Of a stretch of DNA of 59,759 bases, positions 40,621-49,740 are shown in pieces. Source of the stretch: Bradyrhizobium jicamae (GTDB lineage Bacteria; Pseudomonadota; Alphaproteobacteria; Rhizobiales; Xanthobacteraceae); the NCBI RefSeq assembly GCF_018130695.1, contig NZ_JAFCJX010000043.1, forward strand, positions 1 through 59,759, read 5' to 3'. Position 1 is the stretch's first letter, and the number at the start of each line of letters is the position of its first letter. The notes below the pieces were generated by a model. It was given only the letters and a program-made list of their open reading frames with translations. It did no database searches and had not been told where the DNA came from. The translations under genes were made by a program, and so were the position numbers.

Positions 40621-41610
40621 TTAGCCCAGAACGTCCTGATTGATCACGTTCTGCCGCAGCGGCTCGCCGTCCAGCACGCTGAGGATATTGCGCGCGGTCT
40701 GCTCGCTCATGCGATTGACGGCCTCGACCGTGACGCCGGCGACGTGGGGCGCCATGATCACGTTGGGCAGTGCGTGCAGGGGCTGGCCGACCGGCGGCGG
40801 CTCCTGCTCGAACACGTCAAGACCGGCGCCGGCGAGCCTGTTCGACACCAGCGCGTCGTGCAGCGCCTTCTCGTCGACGATGCCGCCGCGCGCGGTGTTG
40901 ATCAGATAGGCCGTCCGCTTCATCAGGGCGATCCGCGCGGCATTGAACAGGCCGACCGTCTCGGGGCTCTTCGGGCAGTGAATGGTGACGAAATCCGCGC
41001 GCGGCAGCGCAGCGTCGAGGTCCGACACCGGCTCGCAGCCGGCTGCCTTGATCTCCGCCGCCGGCTTGTAGGGATCATACACCAGCACGCTCATTTCCAT
41101 CGCCAGGCAGCGCTTGGCGGTGCGCGAGCCGATGCGGCCGAAGCCGATGATCAGCACGGTCTTGCTGTAGAGGTCGAACGGCAGCGCGCCGAGCCGGCTC
41201 GCCCAGGTGCCTTCCTTGACCATGGTGTGCATCTCGGCGGCGCGCTTGGCGAGCGTCAGCATCATGAACAGCGCCTGTTCGGCCACTGACGGCGAGTTCG
41301 CGGTGCCCGCAACCATCAGCGGCACCTTGCGGCGGGACAGGGCCGGCACGTCGACCGCGTCGTAGCCGACGCCGATCCGGGTCACCACCTTCATGTCGCC
41401 GGAGGCTTCGAGCTCCGGCTCGCCGAACTTGGTGGCTCCAAGCGCCACGCCATGGACCGGCGCATGCTGCTTCAGCATCGCCTCGAAGTCCTTTGATGTG
41501 ATCAGGTTTGGAAACTCGATGAGCTCGACGTCGTCCCGTTCGTTGAGGAGTGCGCGTGCGCCTTGCGACAAGGTTTGCGTGATGAAAATCTTCTTCTTGT
41601 TGGTCGCCAT
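40621..41610 (-). CDS. D-2-hydroxyacid dehydrogenase (SerA-like)
   Basis: 329 residues. NAD-binding GFGRIGSRTAKRCLAMEMSV, catalytic Arg in LINTARGGIVDEKAL, Glu in GLDVFEQEPPPVG and His in IMAPHVAGVTVEAVNR are all present. No ACT regulatory domain, so it is not a feedback-regulated SerA. It probably oxidises or reduces a D-2-hydroxy acid arising from the imported substrate. It lies 27 bp after the ABC ATPase gene and 69 bp before the amidase gene. Confidence 0.9.
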   Translation of the reverse strand: MATNKKKIFITQTLSQGARALLNERDDVELIEFPNLITSKDFEAMLKQHAPVHGVALGATKFGEPELEASGDMKVVTRIGVGYDAVDVPALSRRKVPLMVAGTANSPSVAEQALFMMLTLAKRAAEMHTMVKEGTWASRLGALPFDLYSKTVLIIGFGRIGSRTAKRCLAMEMSVLVYDPYKPAAEIKAAGCEPVSDLDAALPRADFVTIHCPKSPETVGLFNAARIALMKRTAYLINTARGGIVDEKALHDALVSNRLAGAGLDVFEQEPPPVGQPLHALPNVIMAPHVAGVTVEAVNRMSEQTARNILSVLDGEPLRQNVINQDVLG

Positions 41611-41637
41611 TTCCTGCCCTTGAGGTTCTCTGCGCCG

Positions 41638-42738
41638 TCAAAGGACGGCGCCGGTCGCCTCGTTTAGCAGGTGCATATTGTTGAGGTCCACCGCCATTCG
41701 GAGAGGGCCGCCATCCTGCGCGCCGGCATTGGGATTGACCCGGCCGCAGACGGCGGTGCCTTCGAGGGTGAAGTAGACCAGCGTCTCCATGCCCATCGGC
41801 TCGGTGACGTCGAGTGTCGCATCGAACGGCTCGACGCCGGGCTCGGCGTGGGGGCTCGCTTCGGTCATGTGCTCGGGGCGGATGCCGAACAGAAGCTTGT
41901 CGGTGCGCGGCAGGGCATTGTAGCGGGCCGCGCGCGCCGGCGGTAGCGGGAAGGCGAGCCGGTCGGTCAGCCGCAAATGCAGCTTGCCTGCGCTGTCTTC
42001 GAGCCGGCACGGCACGAAATTCATCGCCGGCGAGCCGATGAAGCTTGCGACGAATTTCGTGGCCGGCTTGTGATAGAGCTCGTTCGGCGTGCCGATCTGC
42101 TCGATGCGGCCGTGGTTCATCACCACGACGCGGTCGGCCAGGGTCATTGCCTCGACCTGGTCGTGAGTGACGTAGACCGTCGTGGTGCGGACCTTCTGGT
42201 GGACCTTCTTGATCTCGATCCGCATCTGCACGCGCAGCTTGGCGTCGAGGTTCGACAACGGCTCGTCGAACAGGAACACCTTTGGATTGCGCACGATGGC
42301 GCGGCCCATCGCGACGCGCTGGCGCTGGCCGCCGGAGAGCTGCTTCGGCTTGCGGTTGATCAGGTCGGTGATGTCGAGCATCCGCGCGGCCTCGGTCACC
42401 CGCGCATTGATCTCGGCCTTCGGGTAATGCTTAAGCCGCAGGCCGAACGACATGTTCTCCGCGACCGTCATGTGCGGGTAGAGGGCGTAGTTCTGGAACA
42501 CCATCGCGATGTCGCGGTCCTTCGGCGGCACGTCGTTGACGACGTCGCCGCCGATCATGATGTCGCCGTCCGAGATGTCCTCGAGGCCCGCGATCATGCG
42601 CAGCGTCGTCGACTTGCCGCAGCCGGACGGGCCGACCAGCACCACGAACTCATGGTCGGCGATGTCGAGATCGATGCCGCGCACCGCCTCGACGTCGTCG
42701 TAGCGCTTCACCACCTTACGCAACGTCACGTCAGCCAT
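41638..42738 (-). CDS. ABC transporter ATP-binding protein, UgpC/MalK-like
   Basis: 366 residues from ATG 42738 (MADVTLRKVVKRYDDVEAVR). Walker A GPSGCGKSTTLRMIAG, Q-loop MVFQNYALYPHMTV, signature LSGGQRQRVAMGRAI, Walker B VFLFDEPLSNLD, switch His YVTHDQVEA; then the MalK-type regulatory extension with TOBE (LLFGIRPEHMTEASP). Single ATPase serving the two permeases (CUT1 family). An in-frame upstream ATG overlaps the permease end and is not needed. Confidence 0.92.
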   Translation of the reverse strand: MADVTLRKVVKRYDDVEAVRGIDLDIADHEFVVLVGPSGCGKSTTLRMIAGLEDISDGDIMIGGDVVNDVPPKDRDIAMVFQNYALYPHMTVAENMSFGLRLKHYPKAEINARVTEAARMLDITDLINRKPKQLSGGQRQRVAMGRAIVRNPKVFLFDEPLSNLDAKLRVQMRIEIKKVHQKVRTTTVYVTHDQVEAMTLADRVVVMNHGRIEQIGTPNELYHKPATKFVASFIGSPAMNFVPCRLEDSAGKLHLRLTDRLAFPLPPARAARYNALPRTDKLLFGIRPEHMTEASPHAEPGVEPFDATLDVTEPMGMETLVYFTLEGTAVCGRVNPNAGAQDGGPLRMAVDLNNMHLLNEATGAVL

Positions 42739-42757
42739 GAATTCGTATCCCCTCAGT

Positions 42758-43669
42758 TCAACCCTTGGTCGCACCGGCGGTCAGGCCGGCAATGTAGTAG
42801 TCCATCAGGAAGGCGTAGATGATCAGCGGCGGCGCCGCGCCGAGCAGGGCGCCGGTCATGATCTGTCCCCAGTTGAACACGTCGCCCTTGATCAGCGTCG
42901 TGATGATGCCGACAGGCAGCACCAGCTGGTCAGTCGAGGTGGTGAACACGAGGGGATAGAGGTATTGCGCCCAGGAGACCGTGAAGGCGAAGATCGTCGC
43001 CGCGATCAGGCCGGGGAGGGCAACCGGAATGAAGATCCGGGTCAGCGTCTGGAACCAGGACGCGCCGTCGATGATCGCGGCTTCATCCAGCTCCTTCGGG
43101 ATCGATGCGAAATAGCCGATCATGATCCAGGTGCAGAACGGCACCGTCAGTGTCGGATAGATGAACAGCAGGACGTACCACTTGTTGATCAGCTGAATTC
43201 CGGTCCAGTCGCCGATCACTGCGAACATCTTGAACAGCGGAATGAACAGCAGGCTATCCGGAACGAGGTAAGTCAGAAACACGCCGGTCGCCAGCGTGGC
43301 AGAGCCCCAGAACTTCATCCGCGACAGCGCAAACGCCGCCGGCACGCTGATCAGCATGGTGATGGTCACCACGATGATCGAGACCCAGGCCGAATTCCAG
43401 AAGAAGCGCAGGAACTGGTTCGACGTCAAAAGCTCGATGTAATTGCTGAGCGTCGGATGGAACACCCACCAGGGATTGGTCGCCGCCGAGATCTCCGCGC
43501 TGCTCTTCAGCGAGGTGATCAGCATGTAGATCGGCGGCACCAGCGAGAAGATCGCAAACAACGTCAGGAAGAAATACGACCAGCGCAGCGCCCAGGCGCG
43601 GTCGCGGCTCATGCTGCCATACTTGACCTTGCGGGTCGGTCCGGCTTTGTCGATGGTGACCGTGCTCAT
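42758..43669 (-). CDS. Carbohydrate-type ABC permease, MalG-like
   Basis: 303 residues, six membrane helices, EAA loop PKELDEAAIIDGASWFQTLT followed by RIFIPVALPG. The family-typical late block (FTVSWAQYLYPLVFT, then LPVGIITTL) is present. ATG 43669 overlaps the stop of the upstream permease by one base, so the two subunits are coupled in translation. Together they form the CUT1-type channel. Confidence 0.92.
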   Translation of the reverse strand: MSTVTIDKAGPTRKVKYGSMSRDRAWALRWSYFFLTLFAIFSLVPPIYMLITSLKSSAEISAATNPWWVFHPTLSNYIELLTSNQFLRFFWNSAWVSIIVVTITMLISVPAAFALSRMKFWGSATLATGVFLTYLVPDSLLFIPLFKMFAVIGDWTGIQLINKWYVLLFIYPTLTVPFCTWIMIGYFASIPKELDEAAIIDGASWFQTLTRIFIPVALPGLIAATIFAFTVSWAQYLYPLVFTTSTDQLVLPVGIITTLIKGDVFNWGQIMTGALLGAAPPLIIYAFLMDYYIAGLTAGATKG

Positions 43670-44604
43670 CAGGCTTCATTCCCCCGCTTGTTGACGTCGC
43701 GCAGGATGAAGACCGCCGCGACCGCAAGGATTGGCACCATGAACAGCGACACGCTGGCGCCGAGCGGGATGTCGCTGCCCTCGATGCCGACGCGGAACGC
43801 CCAGGTGGCGAAGATGTGGGTGTGATCGAGCGGACCGCCGGCGGTGAGGATGCGCACGATGTCGAAATTGGCAAACGTCACGATCAGCGAGAACAGCGTG
43901 GTGATCGCGATGATGTTGCGCATCATCGGCAGGGTGACGTACCAGATCCGCTGCCACCAATTGGCGCCGTCGATCGCGGCCGCCTCATAGAGCTGCTCGG
44001 GCACCGATTTCAGCGCCGCCAGATACATGATCATGAAGAACGGCGCGCCGTACCAGACGTTGACCAGGATCACCGAGAAGCGCGCCCACATCGCATCGCC
44101 CGTCCACGGGATCGGGCCGATGCCGAAGAACGACAGCGTGTAGTTGAAGGCGCTGTAGGAGGGGTCGAACAGCCACAGCCAGGCTAGCGTGCTCATGGCC
44201 GGCGGGATCACCCAGGGCACCAGCAGCATGCCGCGCCATTTGCGCTGCTTGTTGGCGGGCACGTTGTGGACGAAATGCGCGACGATGAAGCCGATCAGCG
44301 CTTTCAAGATCACAGCCGAGATCGCGAAGATGCAGGACTGCCTGACCACCAGCCAGAATGTGTCGCGCTTGAACAGGAACTCGAAATTGCCGAAGCCGAC
44401 GAACCGCGCCATCGACTTGTTCAATGTGGCCAGATGCACGGAATAGAGGGCGGGGTAGAGCACGAGACAGGCGATCAAGAGGATCAGCGGCAGCGTCATC
44501 AGGAAGGCGGCGGTCGATTTTCGCTTCAGCGCCTTCTGCAGGCCGGAACGTCTGCGGGTTGCTGTGCGGGCGACGGTGCCTTGCTGAACTACGACGTCGG
44601 CCAT
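43669..44604 (-). CDS. Carbohydrate-type ABC permease, MalF-like
   Basis: 311 residues, six helices after a basic cytoplasmic start (TRRRSGLQKALKRKSTAAFL). EAA loop PEQLYEAAIDGANWWQRIWY-like text (EQLYEAAAIDGANWWQRI, then TLPMMRNI). It pairs with the MalG-like subunit. It is separated from the binding-protein gene by 124 bp holding a strong hairpin. Confidence 0.92.
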   Translation of the reverse strand: MADVVVQQGTVARTATRRRSGLQKALKRKSTAAFLMTLPLILLIACLVLYPALYSVHLATLNKSMARFVGFGNFEFLFKRDTFWLVVRQSCIFAISAVILKALIGFIVAHFVHNVPANKQRKWRGMLLVPWVIPPAMSTLAWLWLFDPSYSAFNYTLSFFGIGPIPWTGDAMWARFSVILVNVWYGAPFFMIMYLAALKSVPEQLYEAAAIDGANWWQRIWYVTLPMMRNIIAITTLFSLIVTFANFDIVRILTAGGPLDHTHIFATWAFRVGIEGSDIPLGASVSLFMVPILAVAAVFILRDVNKRGNEA

Positions 44605-44670
44605 GGTGGATCTTCCCTGGATGGTTCGCGATGAAACCGGCCTCGGCCGGTTTCCCAGCAGGTGTGAGAG

Positions 44671-44720
44671 GCGGATGCGCCGTGAGGCCGGCGATCAAGC
44701 CGGCGACACGGCGCATGCGC
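44671..44720 (-). promoter_or_regulatory. Intercistronic hairpin between binding protein and permease
   Basis: GCGGATGCGCCGTG (44671-44684) pairs with CACGGCGCATGCGC (44707-44720), 13 of 14, with an inner GCCGGC-GATCAA-GCCGGC stem. Such hairpins after binding-protein genes slow mRNA decay or cause partial termination, giving excess binding protein over permease. Confidence 0.75.
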
Positions 44721-44728
44721 GAGGCGGC

Positions 44729-46069
44729 TCAGGTCCGCATGAAGCCTTCGCACTCGCCTTCGGCCCAGGCCAGCGTCTTCTCCATCGCCTCGCCCTGGTG
44801 ATAGCGCAGACACATCTTGGTCAGGGTCGCCTGAGCGTAGATCTGCTGCGCCACCTTTGGCGGAGCGGGCGAGGTCGCGATCGACAGGGTCTGGTGATTG
44901 TACGGATTCGGATAGTGATACAGCGTGCCCTTCGGCGGGCCTTCTTCCTGCCAGACCTTCAGCGTGGTGAGCTTCTCGAACGCCGGCAGGTCGTAGCCGC
45001 CGCTCGCGACCACCATCTTCTCGATCGAGGCCGGCTTCGACAGATGGACCAGCAGGCTCTTCGCCGCTTCCTTGTTCTTGGAGAAGCTCCAGATGCTCCA
45101 GAAGTACGGCAGGAACGGCGCAAAGCGTCCCTTCGGACCGGCCGGGAAGCCGTGCGTCCAGCACTGCTCGGCAACCTGCGGAGCGTCGCGCTTGGCCACC
45201 GCCCATGCGCTCGGCGGGTTCATGATCATCGCGCCCTTGCCGGCGACCAGCCATTTGTTGTTGGAGGCGTCGTCCCAGGCCGCGACGTCGGGCGGCAGGA
45301 AGCTGATCAGCTTCTTGTAATAGTCGAGCGCCTGGCGCACCGCGTCGGTCTTGACCGTGAGGTTGCCCTTGGCGTCGACCAGCGAGGCACCGAACGACTG
45401 GAAGATCGCGCCGCAAGTGTCGACACTGTCAGTGGTTTCACCGAGCCCGATGCCGAACGGCACGCCGCCCTTGTGGCAGGCTTCGGCGGCTTTCAGGAAG
45501 GTATCGAGCGTCCAGTTGTCGGCCTTCGGCTGAGAGCCCGCGGGATACATTTCCTGCACGTCGATGCCGGCATGCTTCTTCATCAGGTCGATGCGGGTGC
45601 AGGGGCCCTTGATCTGGCTGCCGACGCAGGCGGGCACGCCCATCCACTTGCCGTCGGCCATGCCGAGATACTTCACGGTGCCGTTGACCTCGCCATTCTC
45701 GGCGATGATCGGTCCCATGATGTCGTTGACCGACTCCATCTGCTCGGAATTGGCGTGGCACCACCAGGTGGGCATTGAGAAGATGTCGTGGCCGGATTTC
45801 GCCTGGGCTTCGGCGGCGATCGTGAGCAGGTTCTTGTTGCCCTGGCTCGTGATGTAGTCGATCTGGACCTCGACCTTTTCCTTGGCGGCCCACTCATTGA
45901 CGAGCTGGGTCGAGGCGTTGTTGGCATTGGGGACCCAGTGGTCCCAGAAGCCCATCGACAGCTTTCCCGCAGCGTAGGCGCCACGAACGTAGGGCGCAGT
46001 AATCAACGCTGCCGATGACAGCGCTGTCGCAGTGACGAATTGGCGACGTGAAAGCTTCTTCCGTGACAT
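44729..46069 (-). CDS. Extracellular solute-binding protein with Tat signal (SBP family 1)
   Basis: 446 residues. The N-terminus MSRKKLSRRQFVTATALSSA has the twin-arginine motif S-R-R-Q-F and a mild hydrophobic region ending VRGAYA, so it is exported folded by Tat. The body (KLSMGFWDHWVPNANNASTQ, later HDIFSMPTWWCHANSEQMES) is of the CUT1-type family that binds sugars, polyols or glycerol phosphodiesters. Several Cys in the mature part could form disulfides. First gene of the six-gene operon 46069 to 39127. The ligand is unknown; the enzymes downstream hint at an amide-bearing or hydroxy-acid compound. Confidence 0.9.
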   Translation of the reverse strand: MSRKKLSRRQFVTATALSSAALITAPYVRGAYAAGKLSMGFWDHWVPNANNASTQLVNEWAAKEKVEVQIDYITSQGNKNLLTIAAEAQAKSGHDIFSMPTWWCHANSEQMESVNDIMGPIIAENGEVNGTVKYLGMADGKWMGVPACVGSQIKGPCTRIDLMKKHAGIDVQEMYPAGSQPKADNWTLDTFLKAAEACHKGGVPFGIGLGETTDSVDTCGAIFQSFGASLVDAKGNLTVKTDAVRQALDYYKKLISFLPPDVAAWDDASNNKWLVAGKGAMIMNPPSAWAVAKRDAPQVAEQCWTHGFPAGPKGRFAPFLPYFWSIWSFSKNKEAAKSLLVHLSKPASIEKMVVASGGYDLPAFEKLTTLKVWQEEGPPKGTLYHYPNPYNHQTLSIATSPAPPKVAQQIYAQATLTKMCLRYHQGEAMEKTLAWAEGECEGFMRT

Positions 46070-46548
46070 GGCGTTCCCTCCCTGGTGAGCCGACGGACAA
46101 AGACTTTTTGGAAATCTCTTTTTTTGTTTTGCTCGCCGAAGTGAGGCGGACGCTATGAGATTTCGTTATCGCCGATCAGAACAGAATTGCTTGCGTCTGT
46201 CGAGAAATCAGATGCGGTCGCGCATAGAACTAACGTTGTGTGCAAATCGGAGGCAGTCTGCCGCGCTCGCGTCGCAATCGTTGGCATTTGGCAGCGCTAC
46301 CAGCTTGATTGTTGCGGCGCACGCAGGCGTCAATGCAAATCGTTTTTGCACGCAGTGTGCGCGGTTGAGCCGCAGGTTCCCAGCGGCGGCAGCCTGCGAT
46401 CCACCGTCATCTTCATGCCCTGCGCAGCCAATAGACTTGCCCGGAACTAAAACGGTAAAATCCGGATTCGCAGGCGGGGCGTTCCGCCACATGGATAATC
46501 CTGCCTGAGACACTCGCCAGAGACCTCACGTCAATCATGGAGACCCCG
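46070..46548. other. 479-bp divergent intergenic region
   Basis: No gene can be supported here. It has an AT-rich tract (TCTCTTTTTTTGTTTTGCTC near 46116-46135) just upstream of the Tat binding-protein gene, a likely promoter zone, and lower GC than its flanks. An open frame at 46155-46508 has no ribosome-binding site or family-like text. Confidence 0.5.
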
Positions 46549-47328
46549 ATGATGCCCAGCCCGGTAGCGAAACTGCGTGCACGGTGGAAGCTGTGCGTCG
46601 CGCTTGGGGTGGTCGCCATCGCGCTCAGCAATGCGCCGCGCGTTGATGCCCAGATCGTGCAGGGAGTCGAGAAGGGCGCCCGCGAGGGCAACAAGGCCGC
46701 CGGACCGGTCGGCGGCGTGCTCGGCGGCGCCATCGGCGGCGTGGTCGGCGCGGTGACGGGGGTCACCGGCGTGCTGACCGGCAACACGGGCAACAACAAT
46801 AACAACGCCGCCAAGAACGCGCCGGCGCAACAGCAGCAGCCCGCCGCGGCCGGTGACAAGTCTGGCGACAAGCAGGGCACCAAGGCCACCAAGACGGCAA
46901 AGGCCGGCAAGGATGCCGCCAAGGGCGGCAAGCAGCAGCCTTCGGTCCTGACCCAGAATGGTGCGCCGCAACTCACCGCCGAGCAGATGGTCGCCAACAG
47001 CGACGCGAATATCGAGCGGATCAAGAAGGAGCTGAACCTGACGCCCGAGCAGGAGAAGCACTGGGCCGGGTTCAACAGCGCGATGCACTATCTCGGCCAC
47101 AACGGCGCCGATCGGCTCAATCTGCGCATCGCCCGTGCGCAGCGCGATCCGCCCGACGACATCATCGAGCAGATGCGCAACGAGGCGCAATTCCTCAATG
47201 ACCGCGCGGTCGACCAGCGCGGTGTTGCGGATGCCGCCGAGCCGCTGTTCGGGAGCCTCGACGACAAGCAGAAGCAGATCTTCATCACGGAGATGGTGCG
47301 TCTCAGCCACGAGCGCGGGCTCGATTGA
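46549..47328 (+). CDS. Secreted LTXXQ-motif (Spy/CpxP-like) protein
   Basis: 259 residues. ATG 46549 is preferred because GGAGA lies six bases upstream (ATG 46537 is the alternative). The hydrophobic segment LCVALGVVAIALSNAPRVDA is the signal. A Gly-rich stretch with repeated GGxxGGxxG and an Asn/Gln/Lys low-complexity region follow (about 40-130). The C-terminal helical domain has the LTxxQ signature (LNLTPEQEKHWAGF) and a second LDDKQKQIF, as in CpxP/Spy periplasmic chaperones, which hold unfolded or stressed envelope proteins. The basic linker is unusual for Spy itself. Confidence 0.85.
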   Translation: MMPSPVAKLRARWKLCVALGVVAIALSNAPRVDAQIVQGVEKGAREGNKAAGPVGGVLGGAIGGVVGAVTGVTGVLTGNTGNNNNNAAKNAPAQQQQPAAAGDKSGDKQGTKATKTAKAGKDAAKGGKQQPSVLTQNGAPQLTAEQMVANSDANIERIKKELNLTPEQEKHWAGFNSAMHYLGHNGADRLNLRIARAQRDPPDDIIEQMRNEAQFLNDRAVDQRGVADAAEPLFGSLDDKQKQIFITEMVRLSHERGLD

Positions 47329-47385
47329 GACGCGCGGCCAAACACGAGGCGCTTGCGCGGAGATCACGCGCAGCAACGACAAAAG

Positions 47386-47409
47386 CCTGAAGCGCTGATG
47401 CGCTTCAGG
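47386..47409 (-). terminator. Terminator-like hairpin, probably for the VOC gene
   Basis: Perfect 10-bp stem CCTGAAGCGC / GCGCTTCAGG around a four-base loop. On the minus strand it is followed by GCTTTTGTCG, and on the plus strand there is no T run, so it most likely stops minus-strand transcription. Confidence 0.6.
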
Positions 47410-47419
47410 GTGGGGACGA

Positions 47420-47472
47420 ATAGCCGGGCCACCAGGCCCTGGGGTAGGTTTAAAGGCACGGCACCCGGCTAT
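47420..47472. ncRNA. Candidate structured RNA between the LTXXQ and VOC genes
   Basis: ATAGCCGGG (47420-47428) pairs perfectly with CCCGGCTAT (47464-47472). Inside lies a second small palindrome CCAGGCCCTGG and an unpaired purine-rich GGGTAGGTTTAAAGGCACGG. The closed 9-bp stem with an internal arm is more than expected of spacer DNA. I recognise no Rfam family; the strand is unknown. Confidence 0.3.
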
Positions 47473-47645
47473 CCTGCCGCAGCGGCGCGGCCCGAGCAGA
47501 TCGTCATCCAATGTTGACCAAAACAGAACCGATTCACGCCCGAGTGATGGCCGTCCCGCGGATTTCTGCGGAAGCCGCCGGCGCAGAATAATTTCGGCCG
47601 GCAGTGATGCCGGCCGGACACATGCAAGCGCGAGAATCTTCGCGC

Positions 47646-48047
47646 TCAGGTTTTCGGGAAGTTCAACTCCACGCCGACACCATCGGGATCGTAGAGAAAG
47701 ATCTGGGTGTCGCCGGTACGCGGAACAATCTGTTCGCGAAATTGAACGTTCCTGGCCTTGAGGCGCTTGCGCACGCCTTCGACATCGGTTGCGGCAAACG
47801 CGATGTGGTCGAGCCGGCCGGTGTCCTCGTATCTCTTTTCGGTGCCGCGCACCACGATGCCCTCGCGCGGCTTGCGCGTGCCCATCAGGTGCACGGTGGC
47901 CTGTCCGCCCGAATAGAGCCAGTAGCCGGGGAAATCGAGCGGCGGCCGGTCGCCGTTCTCCAGCCCAAGCACGTCGCAGTAGAACTCCTTCGTCCTTTCG
48001 AGATTCTGCGGCTCGATGGTGAAATGCTGTAGTCCGCCCAAGGGCAT
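47646..48047 (-). CDS. VOC family (glyoxalase-like) protein
   Basis: 133 residues with the two beta-alpha-beta3 modules. Metal ligands are His8 (GLQHFTIEPQNLERTKEFYC), then His in GRLDHIAFAATDVEG, and Glu near the end (DPDGVGVELNFP). The first-module FYCDVLGLENGDRP is typical. Members include glyoxalase I, extradiol dioxygenases and fosfomycin-resistance proteins; the reaction cannot be told. GAAGGAG lies seven bases before ATG 48047. It follows the MFS gene by 30 bp in the opposite transcriptional order (MFS first is upstream at 49484, but this gene starts before the MFS stop's far side), so the two may form a unit. Confidence 0.85.
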   Translation of the reverse strand: MPLGGLQHFTIEPQNLERTKEFYCDVLGLENGDRPPLDFPGYWLYSGGQATVHLMGTRKPREGIVVRGTEKRYEDTGRLDHIAFAATDVEGVRKRLKARNVQFREQIVPRTGDTQIFLYDPDGVGVELNFPKT

Positions 48048-48077
48048 TGCCGTTCTCCTTCACATCGTGAGTTAGGT

Positions 48078-49484
48078 TCAGGCCTGCCGCACGGTCGCGG
48101 AGCTTGCGACGTCGGACGAGGCCATCAACTCCTTGTCGATCTGCTCGATCGACTTGCCCCGGGTCTCGATGCCGAGGAAGTAGTAGACGCAGCCCGCCAT
48201 CAGGAACCAGCAACCGAGATAGACGAAGGCGATCGGGATCTGGGGCAGCGGCACGTCGGGCTTGAGATAGTTGTTGGAGCCGATGATCAGCGCGAGCCCG
48301 ACCGGGCCGATGATCTTGCCGATGCCGCCGAAGCCATAGGCCGAGCCCATGCCTGTCGTGCGCAGATGCGACGGCCAGACTTCCGCGGCATAGGGACCGA
48401 CGATGGCAAAACCGCCATCGGCGAAGAAGAACGCCGCGGCGAGGATCAGCCAGAACGCCGAATAGCCGAACAGCGTCGCATCGTATTGGTAGCCGGCGAT
48501 GATCACGAGCGCGCCGGCGCCGAAACCGAGCAGGCCGCCGGCGGTGCGCCGCCCCAAGAGCTCCGAGAAGTACGAGAACGAGATGCGGCCAAGGAAGCCG
48601 GAGACGCTGAGCAGGATCATCATCTTGGCGGCTTGCTGCGGCGTCACCTTCAGGAGCAGCACAAACAGCGATGGCGCCCAGAGCGTCACGCCGTAGACGC
48701 CAGTCTGCGCGCCGGCATTGCCGAGCCAGGACACGATCAGGCTGCGCGGGTATTTGAACAGGTCGAGGAAGTTCGTGGTGACGACGGGGCCGGCGTCGGC
48801 CGCCGACGGCAGCGGCAGCTCCGCGGGTTTCATCTGCAGCGCCCAGGCCAGCGACTTCCGTGCTTCGTCATAGCGGCCCTGGCGGCACAGCCAGCGCGGA
48901 CTCTCGGGAACCCAGAGGCGGACCAACAGCACCAGCAGCGACGGCAGCACGCCGATCGCAAACAGCAGGCGCCACTGGTCGGTGCCCATGACCGCGCCGA
49001 GCACGGCGCCGAGGCCGACGCCGAGCGGGATCACGCAGGTGACGAGCCCGCCGACCCAGCCGCGTTTGTGCGAGGGCATGAACTCCTGCACCAGCGGCAG
49101 GTCCACGCAATAGAGCCCGCCGACGCCGGTGCCGACGAAGAAGCGCAGGATCGCGAGATAAACCCAGCCATTGTCGGGCGTGAAATAGAGCAGGCCGGTC
49201 GCGATCGAGAAGTTCAGCACGGTGCCGATGAAAACGGGACGGCGGCCGATGCGGTCGGCGAGCCAGCCCCAGAGATAGGCACCGATGATGGCGCCGATGC
49301 CGGAACTCATCAGCACCGTCGCCGACTGCCCGAAGGTGAGCTTCCAGGGTCCGATCAGGAAGGCAAGGACGAAACCAATCAGGAAATAATCGAAGAATTC
49401 GAGCGCGTCGCCGATGATGGCGGCCGTGAGGATCTTGATCTGGTTGCCGGTCAGATTCGTCCGGCGATCGAGGATCTCGAACAT
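48078..49484 (-). CDS. MFS transporter (metabolite:H+ symporter / sugar porter-like)
   Basis: 468 residues, twelve membrane helices. ATG 49484 has GGGGAGA upstream; a much longer open frame beyond it is not supported. MFS signatures are GWLADRIGRRPVFIGTVLNF between helices 2 and 3, the PESPRWLCRQGRYDEARKSL loop, and YFSELLGRRTAGGLLGFGAG in the second half. The C-terminus (LGIETRGKSIEQIDKEL) is typical of sugar-porter/aromatic-acid symporters. It probably imports an organic acid or sugar by proton symport. It lies 30 bp upstream of the VOC gene on the same strand, so the two may be co-transcribed and the VOC protein may act on the imported compound. Confidence 0.88.
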   Translation of the reverse strand: MFEILDRRTNLTGNQIKILTAAIIGDALEFFDYFLIGFVLAFLIGPWKLTFGQSATVLMSSGIGAIIGAYLWGWLADRIGRRPVFIGTVLNFSIATGLLYFTPDNGWVYLAILRFFVGTGVGGLYCVDLPLVQEFMPSHKRGWVGGLVTCVIPLGVGLGAVLGAVMGTDQWRLLFAIGVLPSLLVLLVRLWVPESPRWLCRQGRYDEARKSLAWALQMKPAELPLPSAADAGPVVTTNFLDLFKYPRSLIVSWLGNAGAQTGVYGVTLWAPSLFVLLLKVTPQQAAKMMILLSVSGFLGRISFSYFSELLGRRTAGGLLGFGAGALVIIAGYQYDATLFGYSAFWLILAAAFFFADGGFAIVGPYAAEVWPSHLRTTGMGSAYGFGGIGKIIGPVGLALIIGSNNYLKPDVPLPQIPIAFVYLGCWFLMAGCVYYFLGIETRGKSIEQIDKELMASSDVASSATVRQA

Positions 49485-49740
49485 GGCGTCTCCCCATGGC
49501 GCCTGTTCTTTGTTGTTTCCAAGCGAGCGTCGCGCCAGCGCATCGCCGATGCGAGGGAAGCTATCTCGCGGCTGCGCGGTACGACAACCCGGAGTGGACG
49601 CGGGGCTCGTCTGCGTTGAGCTGATACGCATGGGTTTACTGCTCCGCACAAATCGCGCTGCGAAAGGGCGGGTTGAATCGAACGCGCCGGACCGGACCGC
49701 AAATTCCGGACATGCATTCTCGTTCTCGCGACCTCATACC

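Noticed and set aside
46155..46508. 117-codon plus-strand frame between the ABC and LTXXQ genes
   Set aside because: No RBS and no recognisable domain or signal; better explained as promoter spacer.
46531..48213. 560-codon minus-strand frame
   Set aside because: Spans and opposes the LTXXQ gene, and runs through the VOC gene and MFS end out of frame; no family-like text.
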